A stretch of DNA of 64,000 bases, from assembly GCF_015706575.1 (NCBI RefSeq), contig NW_024037063.1:14632927-14696926 (forward strand), in the 5' to 3' direction. Numbering within the stretch: position 1 is the stretch's first letter; every line of letters begins with the position of its first letter. A model generated the notes under the pieces. The model saw only the letters and a list, made by a program, of their open reading frames with translations, did not search any database and was not told where the DNA came from. This document shows, one piece after another, positions 45,001-55,640 of this stretch. The position numbers and the translations under genes were made by a program. Source of the DNA: Patiria miniata (taxonomy: Eukaryota > Echinodermata > Asteroidea > Valvatida > Asterinidae).

Positions 45001-48000
45001 CTTGTGATTGGACTTGTGATTTACTTGTAACTGCATGGAGTTGTGATTTACTTGTGACTGGACTTGTGATTTGCTTGTGACTGGACTTGTGATTTACTTG
45101 TGACTGGACTTGTGATTTACTTATGACTGGACTTGTGATTTACTTGTGATGGACTTGTGATTTACTTGTGACTGGACTTGTGATATACTAGTGATTGGAC
45201 TTGCGATTTACTTGTGATTTGACTTGTGATTTACTTGCGACTGGACTTGTGATTTACTTGTGACCGGACTTGTGATTTACTTGTGACTGGACTTGTGATT
45301 TATTTGTGACTGGACTTGTGATTTACTTGTGATTGGACTTGTGACTGGACTTGCGATTTACTTGTGACTGGCCTTGTGATTTACTTGTGACTGGACTTGT
45401 GATTTACCTGTGACTGGACTTGTGATTTACTTGTGACTGGACTTGTGATATACTTGTGCCTGGACTTGTGATTTACTTGTGACTGGACTTGTGATTTACT
45501 TGTAACTGGACTTGCGATTTACTTGTGACTGGACTTGTGATTGACTTGTGACTGAACTTGTGACTGAACTTGTGATTTACTTGTGACTGGACTTGTGATG
45601 TACTTGTGACTGGACTTGTGATTTACTTGTGACAGAACTTGTGATTTACTTGTGACCGGACTTGTGATTTACTTGTGACTGGACTTGTGATGTACTTGTG
45701 CCTGGACTTGTGATTTACTTGTGACTGGACTGGTGATATACTTGTGACTGGACTTGTGATATACTTGTGACTGCACTTGTGATTTACTTGTGATTTGACT
45801 TGTGATTTGCTTGTGTCTGGACTTCGGACAGACTCGACTACAATGCTGTTCAGTATCATCTCCTTTGTTCATGCATTTTTTTTGCATCCGGGTGAAAATG
45901 AAGACTATTCCAATGAAGACATTCCAATACAAAGCAAGTGTGTTCTAATGGGAAGATTCCACACTGGCAAGCATATGCCGATCATAAGTTCAAGTCCAAC
46001 TCAAGTATGTAGTTTCTCATAGCTCTCAGAACATACTGGGCATAGGGTACTCTCTCTGATGTCTTTCATACGTCCACTACCCTGAGACTCCAACTACATA
46101 TACCACTACATAGAGAATCTTTTTAGAAGAAAAATGAAACCAAGATCGCCCGATTCGGTCCAGTAGTTTTTGTTCAAGAGCCTATTTTGTGAAGCAAGGT
46201 GGGGGTCATTTTTGTCCTGATGAATTACTAAACCGCGCCCGGGAATTTGACTTACATTGTAATTGATAGAGGGCTTGTTATCTAATAATACCCACATGAA
46301 AGAAGTGTGCTTCACAAAATAGGCTCTACAGCAAAAACTACTGGACCGAATCGGGATATTTTGGTATCATAATTCGTCTAAAAGGATTCTCCATCCATTG
46401 ACACAGGTGGTTTGAGTCTCAAGGATGTGGAAGTATGCCGTTCTTCTTTTTTTTACAACCCTGTATGACATTAAGGAACTTGTATAACAAACTTTTATAG
46501 TTTAATTAAATTTCCCGATTTGCCTTGTCCGTACATGTATTTTTCTATATTTCATCCACCCATTTACTACTGTTAAAATGATTTTTTCAATAGAATACTT
46601 TGCAAAGTGAAAGTCACCTGAAAAAAATACTATAACTTTTGAGGAATCCTTTGTGATTTCAACCCCAAAGTTTCTTTGTACTGACCTCTCCCCATGGCCC
46701 AGCTAGCCACATCAAGCGGGGAGCGTCACAATCGTGAGTATTGCACTTGTTATTGTCCCTGGGCATGCTTTGTGATGAGCAGAGACTGTTGTCCACTTCG
46801 TTGTCTTTGGAGTCGGTGCAGTGGACCTTTCGAAGCTTGTGGCCACCGCCACAAGACTTGGAACACTGCAAAATAAGAAACACATTCACAAGTTTTATAC
46901 TAAGGGAATAAACGGGTGCTTCCGAGCTTTAAAACACTCTGTTAAAGACCGGTTGGTGTCTGGGTGCTGATAATTACCCGATCCAAAAGTCGAAACAAGT
47001 CAAAAATTAAATATTTCCAATGATTTTGTTCAACAATTTCACTTCATGTTTTTCGAAACACCCCTTTAGCTATATAATGGAGTGTCCAGCTCGCGAGTAA
47101 GTCGTGAACAACTCCTTTTATGAAGAATGGTGCACGCGTCGCATGTACTGCGCGATGTCGCTCAGAATGCAGCTGTGGCACGCGTTGTGAATTTAGGACT
47201 ATGAAATACTGACTCACTGGTAGTATTGCGCATGCCTACGTGAGGATTGTGAACATTCAACCAATAAAACGGTAAAAGGCACTAGAGTTCACAGGAGTCC
47301 AAATTTCATGTGACACTGGAAAAGTGTTTAAGACCAGCCAGCCATGTCTTTATCATCCGTTTAAGACCGGCCACGTGACGGGCTCTCAACCAATAGGAAT
47401 GGGTAAACTGTCTTAGGTTTTTCCGAATATAAGTTTTAAACTATACAAGTTTAAAAATTTCTACCAAAAAAATTAAAAGAGTAAGCAGAAAGAGTGAACC
47501 CTAATTTATATTATTGGGTTAAACTGGGTGGATTCAAAGTGATAATCTGCTCTGAGTGACTGAGCGACCTACCAACTGATTGACTGTCATTGGGTATCAA
47601 TAATGTCTCAACCTTTGACTTTCGGATCCAGCTTGTCTGGGCAAACCTAGACTTACTATATTTTTCAGGAAAATATGCTTCAAGCAAGAAATTTTTGACA
47701 TTTAATCTACCTGACTCCATCTGCCTTTCTTCCAGCGGTACTTCATGCACTTGTCTCGCCGGCATTTCTTCGAGGTCTTGGGTTTCTTGCGAAGACACAG
47801 CGATTCCTCCACCACCTCGTCTTCAAGCTGGCAGGCTGCTTCCCGGACACGCACCCCTTTATCGCATGTCACCGAACACTGATTGAAACAAAAAGTTGGG
47901 GAAATATTATCGTCCTTGGAAATTTAATCAGGAAGGTTGAAGCGGTCTTGAGCTTTTACCGAACCCTGTTTGATATTTCATGAAGTACAGGATCTGTATA

Positions 48001-50173
48001 ATTTAATTTCCCGACAATTTGCTACATACGCTTGTAATAAAGTAAACAGAGGTTATTTCCAACTATATCTATTCAAAATTTATGTCAACCGAGGAAGGTT
48101 CATATGGTTTAGAAATTTTTTTTTGACAAAACTCTTTGTATTTTTCCTTTATTTGAGGGGACGGTCTTTGTACTGAACAGTGTTGTACAGGACTACATTG
48201 TAAGGTGTTCAAATGAATTCTGAATTAAAAACTTTACTTGCAAGATGTATTTGAATTTCTTCTGCAGCCAAAACGGACCATTTCATTTTCATCTGCCCGG
48301 TGCTATGGTCTTAGGCACTTTAGAATCAAGTCTTTATCTGAATTACTTTATCAGCGGCAAGGTATTTGCCAGAAAGCCAAGTGGGAATTGTTTCGACACT
48401 TAGATATCTTAGACGCACATTTGAGGTTTGTGAATGTCTCTAATAGCTAATAAAGTTCCAGCACACTTGAAAACCCCCTTTCAGTTTCAGGCAAATTAAG
48501 ACAGCTGATTTACAGATAACTAAAGTCCTGTGTGATGACAATATTAAAAGGTAAAGGTAAAGGGGGACGAACCTGTGTTCACAGGAACGGAGTGCCCATC
48601 TCTCATTCATTAGCGATTGGGCCAGACTCATATGCTGCTGTGGGGGGATCGCCACACCTCCTCCACAGCGAGTCTGTTACCTTCCCAGCATTGAATAATG
48701 CCGGTACCCATTTAACACCTGGGTTGAGAGGAGTAATTGAGGTAAAGCGCCTTTCTCAAGGGCACAACACGCATGGCCATGATGGGGCTTCAACCCACAA
48801 CCTCTCGATCATGAATCCTGTGCTCCACCGCTAGACCACACGTGCCCACTAACTAATGTCCTGTGTGATGACAATATTAGGTTTGTCTCTGTACTTACGT
48901 CACTCCATTTAGTGACTATCCACGTTGGTCTTGGGCATGTCCTCAGCCTACACTCCTTGACTGAAGCAGGCCTCGCTGATCCATTCTCCTCACACTCTTC
49001 TTCTTCCCTCTGCTGCCCAGACTGGTCCTCGCATCTAAGCGTCCGCCTCCGGGAACCCTTCCCGCACGTCACCGAGCACTCGCTCCAATCGCCGACCGTC
49101 CATCTAGGTCTGAGCCTGGGGCAGTCCGCCTGTTGGCAGCCTGTATGCGTCGCCGGCCTGGGCATGCCGTCAACCTCGCACCCCTCCTGTTTGCTGGTTC
49201 CTGTGTGGTCTTGGCAGGTTACCGTGCGTTCGCGGGTACCGCTCCCGCATGTCACTGAGCATTTGCTCCAGTCTCCCACCGACCACCCTGGCCTTGAGGG
49301 TGGACACTCCACCTGTCGGCAGTCTCTCCTTGAGGCTGGCTTGATGGTTTCATTTGTCTCACACTCCTTATCCTCAATCTCATTTCCAACCTCGTCCACA
49401 CAAACGACTCTCCTTTCTCTAAAACCCACCCCGCATGTTACAGAACAATGGTTCCAATCCTCAACATTCCATTTCAGTCTTGGGCATTCCATTAGATGGC
49501 ACTCTCTCTGTATGTCCGGCTTCGTGGATTCCCCAACTTCGCAGTTGTCGGCTGGTACCTCATCTCCCGTCTCATCTTCGCAGGTTACAGTGCGGTCCTG
49601 GGACCCAGTGCCACATGTGACCGAGCACTCCTTCCAGTCGCCAGCTCTCCAGGTAGGCCTTGAGCAGTCAGCCTGCCTGCATTCCATCCCTGTTTCTGGC
49701 TTGTCTGACTCTTCCATCTCACATTCTTCCTCTTGTGTCGGGATTCCGGTTTCATCTTCACAGGTAACTGTTCGCTGCCTGGATCCAACACCGCAAGTCA
49801 CTGAACACTCGCTCCATGCCCCAACCTTCCAAGCCAGGCCACTGGGGCACTCTTGTTCCCGGCACACCCTCTCAGTAGCTGGTTTCTCCGCCCCTTCCAA
49901 ATGGCACTCCTCACCTTGTTGCAGGATTCCCGCTTCATCTTGGCAGGTTACCGACCGCAGCTGGGTACCGGTGCCACAAGACACCGAACACTCGCTCCAG
50001 TCGCCAACCTTCCACGCAGGAGCACTAGGGCATTCCTGCTCAAGACACTCCCTCTCACTGGCGGGTTTCTCCGCCCCTTCCATCCCACACTCCTCATCTT
50101 CCTTAACAGCTCCTGCTTCATCTTCACAGGTTACCGACCGCTGCTGGGTACCAGTGCCACAAGTCACTGAACA
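35495..50173 (-). CDS. ADAMTS9/20-like: ADAMTS9/ADAMTS20 (GON-1) family protein, 3' half: TSP1 repeats and GON domain
   Basis: Secreted matrix metalloprotease family that cleaves proteoglycans. Only the C-terminal part is in the window. Exons in transcript order: 50173-48899, 47878-47711, 46865-46686, 44439-44251, 43634-43496, 42029-41843, 41054-40918, 37425-37229 and 35590-35495, all GT/AG and in frame, giving 855 residues to TGA. The first five exons hold eleven thrombospondin type 1 repeats, each starting CS(V/K)xCG, with a CxxTC/SC fucosylation motif in most. The rest is a complete GON domain (SCRDIQLQ, KPLTVYCHGM, THCPYHG..DDCEC, YATAGDCYSSADCPQGQFHI, RCGGFCGTC). A GON domain plus many TSP1 repeats marks ADAMTS9/20. 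Protease, disintegrin and spacer exons were not found and should lie beyond 64000. Confidence 0.93.
35906..36275 (+). mobile_element. Harbinger-like MITE, family H, copy 1 (TTA)
   Basis: 370 bp in the last ADAMTS intron. GGCC-type ends, CGGTTTCTGGTATGGAGC inside the left end and CATACCAGAAATCGGAGAC inside the right, TTA on both sides (35903-35905, 36276-36278). Shares GATTCCAGTCAAACCAGTG with the other copies. Confidence 0.8.
36620..36980 (-). mobile_element. Harbinger-like MITE, family H, copy 2 (TAA)
   Basis: 361 bp, opposite orientation to copy 1 and only 345 bp away, so the two form a large inverted repeat. TAA flanks both ends (36617-36619, 36981-36983). Confidence 0.8.
37696..38404 (+). 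mobile_element. Harbinger-like MITE, family H, copy 3, with a 351-bp insertion
   Basis: The ends CCTCCGGTTTCTGGTATGG and CAAACCGGAGACC match family H. The element is interrupted between TCGCCTGATG (to 37810) and TCTGCAAATGGTGCCCGAC (about 38161) by unrelated DNA without obvious TIRs. That insert contains the possible exon at 37921-38072. Confidence 0.65.
37921..38072 (-). other. Possible cassette exon within the GON-domain intron
   Basis: On the - strand, 152 nt lie between a plausible acceptor (CTTTTTAATTAG) and a strong donor (ATC/GTAAGTGG), in the intron between the second and third GON exons. Joined to the A left by the second GON exon it reads open throughout: MQYVREQTNDQPGSTC, then a hydrophobic stretch (LTLPFSLIFVLTIQIY) before RRMF. 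It leaves phase 0, whereas the next GON exon needs phase 1, so inclusion would end the protein early. It resembles no known GON sequence. It may be a chance exon or a regulated truncating exon. Confidence 0.25.
39773..40349 (+). repeat. 83-bp tandem repeat, seven copies
   Basis: Units begin CCATTGCAGTAGGCAAGC at 39773, 39856, 39939, 40022, 40105, 40188 and 40271, exactly 83 bp apart, differing at only a few positions. Lies in an ADAMTS intron. Each unit contains a pyrimidine-poor CCATTGCAG/TAGG that mimics a splice acceptor. Confidence 0.95.
40480..40749. mobile_element. hAT-like MITE with 8-bp duplication
   Basis: 270 bp with inverted ends CAAGGGCGGATCCAG / CAGATACGCCCTTG and internal G and C tracts. 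TCCATCGC and TCCATCAC flank it (one mismatch). Related ends occur at 53943. Confidence 0.65.
41172..41745. mobile_element. Foldback element, family G, copy 2
   Basis: Matches the left arm of 23897-24561 (CATCCCAAAATACCCGCAAC, GCGAGGCTCTAGCG, GGAAACACGTACCGCC) and much of the right arm, but the right terminus is lost. In the ADAMTS intron between GON exons 1 and 2. Confidence 0.65.
42234..42604 (-). mobile_element. Harbinger-like MITE, family H, copy 4 (TTA)
   Basis: 371 bp with GGCC ends and TTA on both sides (42231-42233, 42605-42607). Same interior as copies 1 and 2, including a homopurine/homopyrimidine tract and the GCGCGCGTCGCCGTAGCC segment. Confidence 0.8.
42896..43419 (+). mobile_element. 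TTAA-flanked MITE, family D, copy 2
   Basis: 524 bp, TTAAGGGAATATACATCATT to GTATTTTCCCTTTAA, same length and interior as the copy at 56256-56779. Located 76 bp beyond the 3' splice donor side of the last TSP1 exon (43496). Confidence 0.78.
43693..44186. mobile_element. Near-perfect palindromic MITE with TTAA ends
   Basis: 494 bp in the intron between the last two TSP1 exons. TTAAAGAGGTTGTGGAATGC is mirrored by GCATTCCACAACCTCTTTAA. The inner arms (about 43850-44040) match almost base for base through GTAAAAGTCGTCGTTGCGGG and CAGTAAATCGTGACGTAATA. TTAA at both ends is consistent with piggyBac-type integration. Confidence 0.75.
44526..45824 (+). repeat. 23-bp tandem array, about 1.3 kb
   Basis: More than 50 copies of ACTTGTGATTT + ACTTGTGACTGG (11 + 12 bp) with scattered variants, filling an ADAMTS intron. 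Long open frames on the - strand here (SQVNHK-type repeats) are a by-product of the period and not a gene. Confidence 0.95.
46040..46473. mobile_element. Foldback element in an ADAMTS intron
   Basis: Arms of about 135 bp pair through ATTCGGTCCAGTAGTTTTTG / AAAACTACTGGACCGAATCG and AGAGCCTATTTTGTGAAGC / CTTCACAAAATAGGCTCT. The outer right end is ACAACCCTGTA and the left end is less clear. Boundaries approximate. Confidence 0.6.
46902..47425 (-). mobile_element. Interspersed repeat family E, copy 3
   Basis: Reverse-complement match to 8475-9102: AAGGGAATAAACGGGTGCT, GTGCTGATAATTACCCG, GGCCACGTGACGGGC, ending near GTAAACTGTCTTAGG. One arm of the terminal hairpin is missing. It lies 36 bases from a TSP1 exon. 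Confidence 0.7.
48547..48850 (-). mobile_element. tRNA-derived SINE with a 29-bp target-site duplication
   Basis: Read on the - strand: A-box TGTGGTCTAGCGGTGGAGC, B-box-like GGGTTGAAGCCCC, then GCCCTTGAGAAAGGCGCTTT, ending in an A-rich tail (TACCTTTACCTTTT on the + strand side). AACTAAAGTCCTGTGTGATG... at 48518-48546 and 48851-48879 match at 28 of 29 positions. The insertion lies 20 bp from the donor of the seven-repeat exon. Confidence 0.88.
48899..50173 (-). CDS. ADAMTS9/20-like: Uninterrupted exon with seven TSP1 repeats (ADAMTS gene)
   Basis: 1275 nt, 425 residues, phase 0 at both ends, acceptor TTTCATGCAG and donor GTAAGTAC. It contains seven consecutive units of about 60 residues, each opening CSVTCGxG (CSVSCG in the second) and closing W..GDWSE or similar. 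Units share CEDE.G...EEC......KPA..ECR...C, so they amplified by internal duplication. WSEC (WxxC) and CSVTC (CxxTC) are the usual C-mannosylation and O-fucosylation contexts. An equally long open frame on the + strand is a shadow of this exon. Confidence 0.95.
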
Positions 50174-51752
50174 CTGCATGAAAGATAAACACAGCACAGT
50201 GAGTCGTGATGTTGTATTGTTCACATAATTCATTGAGGTGACCATTGACACTCTTCAGTTTAAGACAATTCTCTAAATTGACTCCAATTGCAAGTATCCC
50301 TTTAACAGATGTAAAAATAGGCCCAACACTTGAACACTTTGCAGCAGTGCGCTTGGAGCTAATGTTTACACAACACAAATTTGTGCACATCAGGATGAAA
50401 GTTAATCACGCTAACTCTGTGCCATACATGCACGAGCCAGTGCCCTAGCCAACACCGTGTTATGGGGAAGTTTCTACTAGGGAAATTAGGACGAGTTATG
50501 GGGACTTTCTGCTGTCCCAATAGCGTCTTCGGTCCCCAATAACTATTACTCAACAGGCGTGCGGTCCCTGCAATTTCGGACCAAGATTGCGTGAGTGCAC
50601 ACAGCATGTCTCCACGCATACTGAAATTTGTATCCTTGTGGAGACATTTCTTTGCTCTTGTGTACTTAAGTTTTCGAGTTTGAAAGTACAGTTTCAAAAT
50701 GCTCTTATTCTAACCAGAATTAATTTCTTTGGCTGTAAATCGGACCTAATATCACTTTTCCAAAACTCTACCATTTGCGACAGATCAACATACCTTGGAA
50801 ATTCCTAGTTTTTCAGTAAAATCCATATATATATTTTGTGAAAACCTGTGGAGACGTATTCATCTATAGAAATTGCCCTGTGGAGATGTATACAATCTTT
50901 TGTTCCCTATTGTGTGCATGTCTCCCGAGGGCACGGTGTATCAGATCAACATACCAGTGATATTAACTGTTTATGCAAGGAGTCCAAAAGAAAACAATAC
51001 AATTACTTCCAATAAGTGTAGTTTTTTCCCCATCATTGAGTGTGATTATTAATGAAAAAGTTTCTAAAAATATAAAGAAAGAAAAACTTAAAGCATGCTT
51101 AAAAAAATGTATTTAAACCATGAAGGCTACACACAACAATAAATCCACGGATAAGTAGATGCAAAAAAGTACCACTGATTTGATTTATATCGAAATATTT
51201 CGTGGCTTTTCTTTTTAAATTTTAGGGGACAAGTTTTCCTAGGGCAGAAATTTGATAATTGTTTTTTTTTACAAAAGTAGTTGATACAGAGCATATCTTA
51301 TGAAAACATTATCCTTTAGATCATTTTTAGATCATCTTGTTCAATCGCAACCTTCCAAATGGCAAAGTGCCAAGTTCAGAGCCTGACCCAGAAAGAAGTA
51401 AACTACAAGTCGGTAAAGATGGCATCCGGTTACAACGCTGTCACATAAATCCGTGTTGGTTGAGACAACAAACATCTGATTTGAGATTTGGGTGGGGAGA
51501 CTTGGCCACAACGACCCCAGCTGGTCATATTGCTAGAATTTCTGAAAAAAGTGCGGTGAAGCCACGATGGGTGATACAGTTTGGGTTGAGATTGGGAGTG
51601 GCTGCGGTGTCAAGACAAAGTGCGACATTATACGAGACAGTAATACTGAAAGAGACAGATAGTTTATCACCTAGGGTCTATGAGAAGACAGGAGACTCTT
51701 TGAATGAAAAGTTTGATTTATCATAACTAATAATATTTAATAATTTGTATTC
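50174..51752 (-). other. ADAMTS upstream intron or flank, no exon seen
   Basis: No further TSP1 signature (CSxxCG with WxxW) on the - strand. A 129-residue open frame on the + strand (51337-51726) matches nothing I recognise. Otherwise AT-rich single-copy DNA. Confidence 0.4.
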
Positions 51753-51959
51753 ATAAGCTTTTTCGGAGTTCCAACTGCGCATTCGTAACCTGTGACAACG
51801 CGCATTGTTTGTCTCAAATGGCCTTTGACATCATCGCGCCACTGACTTTACCAAAAGGCTGTTTGTGCATAGTGGGTACTGTCAAAGGGCATTTGAGACA
51901 AACAATGTGCGTTGTCACAGGTTACGAATGCGCGCAGTTGGAACTCCGAAAAGGCTTAT
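51753..51959. mobile_element. Foldback MITE of about 207 bp
   Basis: The arms TTTCGGAGTTCCAACTGCGC and GCGCAGTTGGAACTCCGAAA continue through GTAACCTGTGACAACGCGCA for about 75 bp each, with a loop near 51850. The tips ATAAGC/GCTTAT also pair. Confidence 0.75.
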
Positions 51960-52079
51960 TCTACATGTGGCTCTAATTTTTACTCTACAGGAAAAACGAA
52001 CAAAACTGCTAAAAGCTGCTTACTGACTGGATTGAGTGACTGTCAGTTTCAAACACTGTTTTTTTTCCAAAAGCATTGG

Positions 52080-52425
52080 AAAAAAATGGCTTTTTAAAAA
52101 TACTGCCCCCAATTTACCATATTTACTTAGTCCGCATTTTGTTTGCAATAGATTACACACCGATGAACGGGTACAAGAAAAAAACAGCTAGACTGGTTCC
52201 CTGACCTTACAATTCCCCGTTGTCGATAAATTGCTCCGTTTCATCTTAAGTGGGGTCAGGCAACCAGACTACAGAAACATAATTGTTTTTCTTGGTTTTT
52301 CCAGCATCAACGAACACAAAACTTCAAACAAGTCAGTGTAACAATATTTGCTATAAATACTAACCCCCAAATCCATCCATTTCTGAAAATTACATCAAAG
52401 TGCAAATGTTGTATATTCCCTTTAA
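52080..52425 (-). mobile_element. TTAA MITE family D, copy 3, truncated
   Basis: Matches the right half of family D on the - strand and ends GTATATTCCCTTTAA at 52425. The other end is lost. Confidence 0.65.
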
Positions 52426-55221
52426 AGTTATTGTATTAAATATTTGTAGATTTTCACATGTGGCAAAACAATAAACCCGATGAGATAAAACAATTTCTGC
52501 CCTCGACTGTTTTCATTTCAGTCAGTTCATTTCACATGATTGATTCACCACAATTGATATAAATCCAATAATTCAAGCAAAAGTTTTCGAAGCTTTCTTG
52601 ATAAGTTTTCAAGTTCTTCCCGGAACTTTGAAACAAAGCGGTCTTTGAGAGACAGATCACGGAGGATTTAAGCTCAGAAAACCTGGGCTTTCAGGCCCAA
52701 CTGTGCCATTATGTTACCAGGGCTTAGGGTAAGGTATACAGGACTGTGACCAATGCCTACCAATATGCAGCCCTTTCATGAAGGTAATGATTTAAAGGCC
52801 TGTCATGATGTTTGGGGTAGCGTGTGGCACCCCCTCTGTCCTGATGTTTGTGGTAGTGTGTGACACCCCCTCCCTGCCATACAACCCTCCCCACACTCGT
52901 TAATCAACACAGTATATATTAATGCCTACTGGAGCCTGGCACCTGGTATATGCCACATGTATTTGACATGTAAGACAGCAGACTTATTAGAGTTACATTA
53001 TGCTTGGGAACATTTCTCATAATTGAAAGTACTAATACCTCATACTGATTTTTTCTTCAATTTTTGCAATGAAGATCTTCAGAATAACCCCTCTAAAGGT
53101 TATATTGCTTCTTGCACAGGTCTGTTTTGCAAGCTTCAGACAGCTCACATCTTGGATTTCATAATATAGAATTTTGTATACTCCTTCGCGGTTCATATTA
53201 TAATTCTTATTATCCCAAAACCTTCGGAAAACTACATCTCAAACTCTTGTCTCAATCCTACATCGGAGGCTAAAAGCAGCCCACAAAATGCTTACTTAAT
53301 TTGCATACCTTAATTAGATTTTGGATAAAAGATCAAGATAAGAATTAAAATTCTTTCCTTAATTTAATATCTTAATTAACCTTTGATTAGAGATCTACGA
53401 ACAAGTGATTACCACAAAGTACTAATGTACATATCACATTAATGCATTTTAATCGACAGCACCATTCAAACACTCCATCAAATTGGCAATCCACTTTGTC
53501 TTAAAAAAAGGGAAAGGGCAAATAGCAAAACTGAAAATTTCAATTTGCCCTTAAAAATATATCAAAATCACACATATGTAATTTTAGGTCAAGGCAAATT
53601 CTACTCCAGGGGTTGAATATTATGGGTCGCCACGCCGATGATTGATGGCATTCTAGAGATAAACTATCGGTGGCATTTATTCCCCCCCCCCCCACCCCTA
53701 CTGTCCCAAAGATTCTTGCCGGAGCCTTGGTATGTAGGTCTAACATCTGTTCACTGGAATACTTTGCGGGGTTGGTGGGATTTGATGTGTGCAGGGAATC
53801 ATAAATTTCTGGGCGATTTTTGCATTTCGTCTGGCTGACAGAAAGAGCAAATGGCCATGAGATTGGATACGGAATACTGGTTCTGTAGACATGAATCAAC
53901 ATTATTTAACAAAGCCCAGTTAGCTGCTAAGCATGAAATAATCAAGGGCGGATGCACAGAGCTTGGGGGGGGGGCAGAAGGGCTATCACAGTTCCAAGGG
54001 GAAAATGGCCTTATTTGAAAACATTTCGCTCACTTGGGGGGAGGGGGCACTCCGCACCTCCTGCACCCGCGATTGATTTTGCTCAGCAGATTTTTTTGTG
54101 CTAAGCAAGAAACATCCGAGAACCAGCCACTTGTCTTAGAGCTTGTATGACTTTTTAGTTGGTAATCTGTTTATGCTAAGCGCATATCGTCTGCCCACAG
54201 CAAATTGCTGTACCATAAACAGGTCCATTATATTTGGGCCAGGTCTATTCTGAGAAGATGGAAGGCCTTTTTAAAGTGGCATGAGCGTTCCTCCTTCCCC
54301 TTTGACTTCCAGAAATGTATGCCAAGAATTTCAAAGTATGAGTGTTGTGCCCACTTAAATGTATATGCTGAAATATTGCATACTACAATTTACTACTACA
54401 TGTAGTAGTATTTTGTAGCTTTAGGTGAGGTAAGGGGTTTTTTTGGGGGGGGGATTTTCATCACCCTTCAGTTTTTTTTTCAAATTACAATAAGCATTCC
54501 TTCCTTTCCTTGCAATTTCCAGAATATTTCTGCCGACAACGTTCTCGATGCCAGCTTGTTTGTTGAAGGGGTCCAATTTTACAACATCTGCCAGTGTTTG
54601 ACACATTGTTACCACCAGCTATGGTTTGTTTGTGAAAAAGCAAAAACAACCTCTTGCAGTCTAATAAAAATGGAAGAACCGCAGGAACAGCAGGATATAT
54701 AAACCAGAAAAGCGATGGGTAGCTAAATTCATTATTCAATATATTGTATATAGTTGAAATACTATCACCCTACGGTGTCTTCTGTGATTTGTCTGCCCTA
54801 CTTGTCCTAAATATCACAGTCAATTATCTTCCTGCCTCTGACCTGAGAATTGCCCAGATTTCCTTGGAATTCTCCAGGGTGGTGTGGGGACATCCTGGCA
54901 ACCTTTGACCTTAATGAGGAGGAAATTGGAACCCAGAGAAGCCAAAATGTCAACCTATCCAGCCAAGATTAACGCCTATAAATTGTTTCTAATTTGACTG
55001 GCTTCACTTTTAGGTAGGTAGGACAAGGGACTATCAAGACTTTTGCAGCTTAAAGTAGTTCACCGTTCCTTGCTCCATGCTGCAGTGAAGACAACCTTTT
55101 AAAACTATTGAGAATGTGTGATGCTTCTGTCGTTCTGTGTTAGTGTGTTATGAGGCGTAGGGACTCTACATGAAGGAAAGGTTTCCATAGAAATGTAAAC
55201 TGTATTTTATTATTAATACAG
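52426..55221. other. Non-coding stretch with a decayed family B element
   Basis: No exon recognised. 53900-54210 carries GCTGCTAAGCATGAAA and TTTGTGCTAAGCAAGAA (family B arms), apparently split by a CAAGGGCGGATGCA...TGCACCCGCGATTG element at about 53943-54076. The rest is AT-rich with short G/C runs. Confidence 0.35.
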
Positions 55222-55640
55222 CTAATATACAACATTTGCTTTTGCTGTAATTTTCAGAAATGGATGGGTTTGGGGATTAGTATTTTACATCAAATATTGT
55301 TACACTGACCTGATCAAAATTTTATCGCAAATGCTAGAAAAACCACGAAAAAAAAATACTGTTCTCGTAGTCTGGTTCCCTGACCCATGGAGGAAGGAAC
55401 ACATGCCTGACCCTACCTCAGATGAAACAGAGAAATGTATAGACATTGGGAAATTGTCAGGTTGGGGAACTATAGAATAGCTTACTTGCATCCATCCACA
55501 GATGTGTGACCGATTGCAAACAAAACGTGGACTAACTGCATGTCCATGCAGTAAATTGAAGGCAGTATTTTAAAAAAAAAGTATGTTTTTCCAACCCACT
55601 CTTTAATTATAAACAGAAAGTGATGGACAAAAAAATGTGT
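55222..55640 (+). mobile_element. TTAA MITE family D, copy 4, truncated
   Basis: ATACAACATTTGCTTTTGCT, TTTTCAGAAATGGATGGG and TAGTCTGGTTCCCTGACC as in other D copies. The right end is missing and the tail is diverged. Confidence 0.6.

Noticed and set aside
45623-45932. Two - strand open frames of 78-87 residues rich in SQVNHKS
   Set aside because: They are translations of the 23-bp tandem array, whose units lack stops in some frames.
48912-50228. 438-residue open frame on the + strand
   Set aside because: It is the antisense shadow of the seven-repeat TSP1 exon, kept open by the repeated codon pattern. The - strand reading has domains, splice sites and correct phase.
54485-54739. Hydrophobic - strand frame as a signal-peptide exon for the TSP1 array
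   Set aside because: The N-terminus is hydrophobic, but it has no good donor in the needed phase and overlaps another unrelated frame. It is most likely chance.
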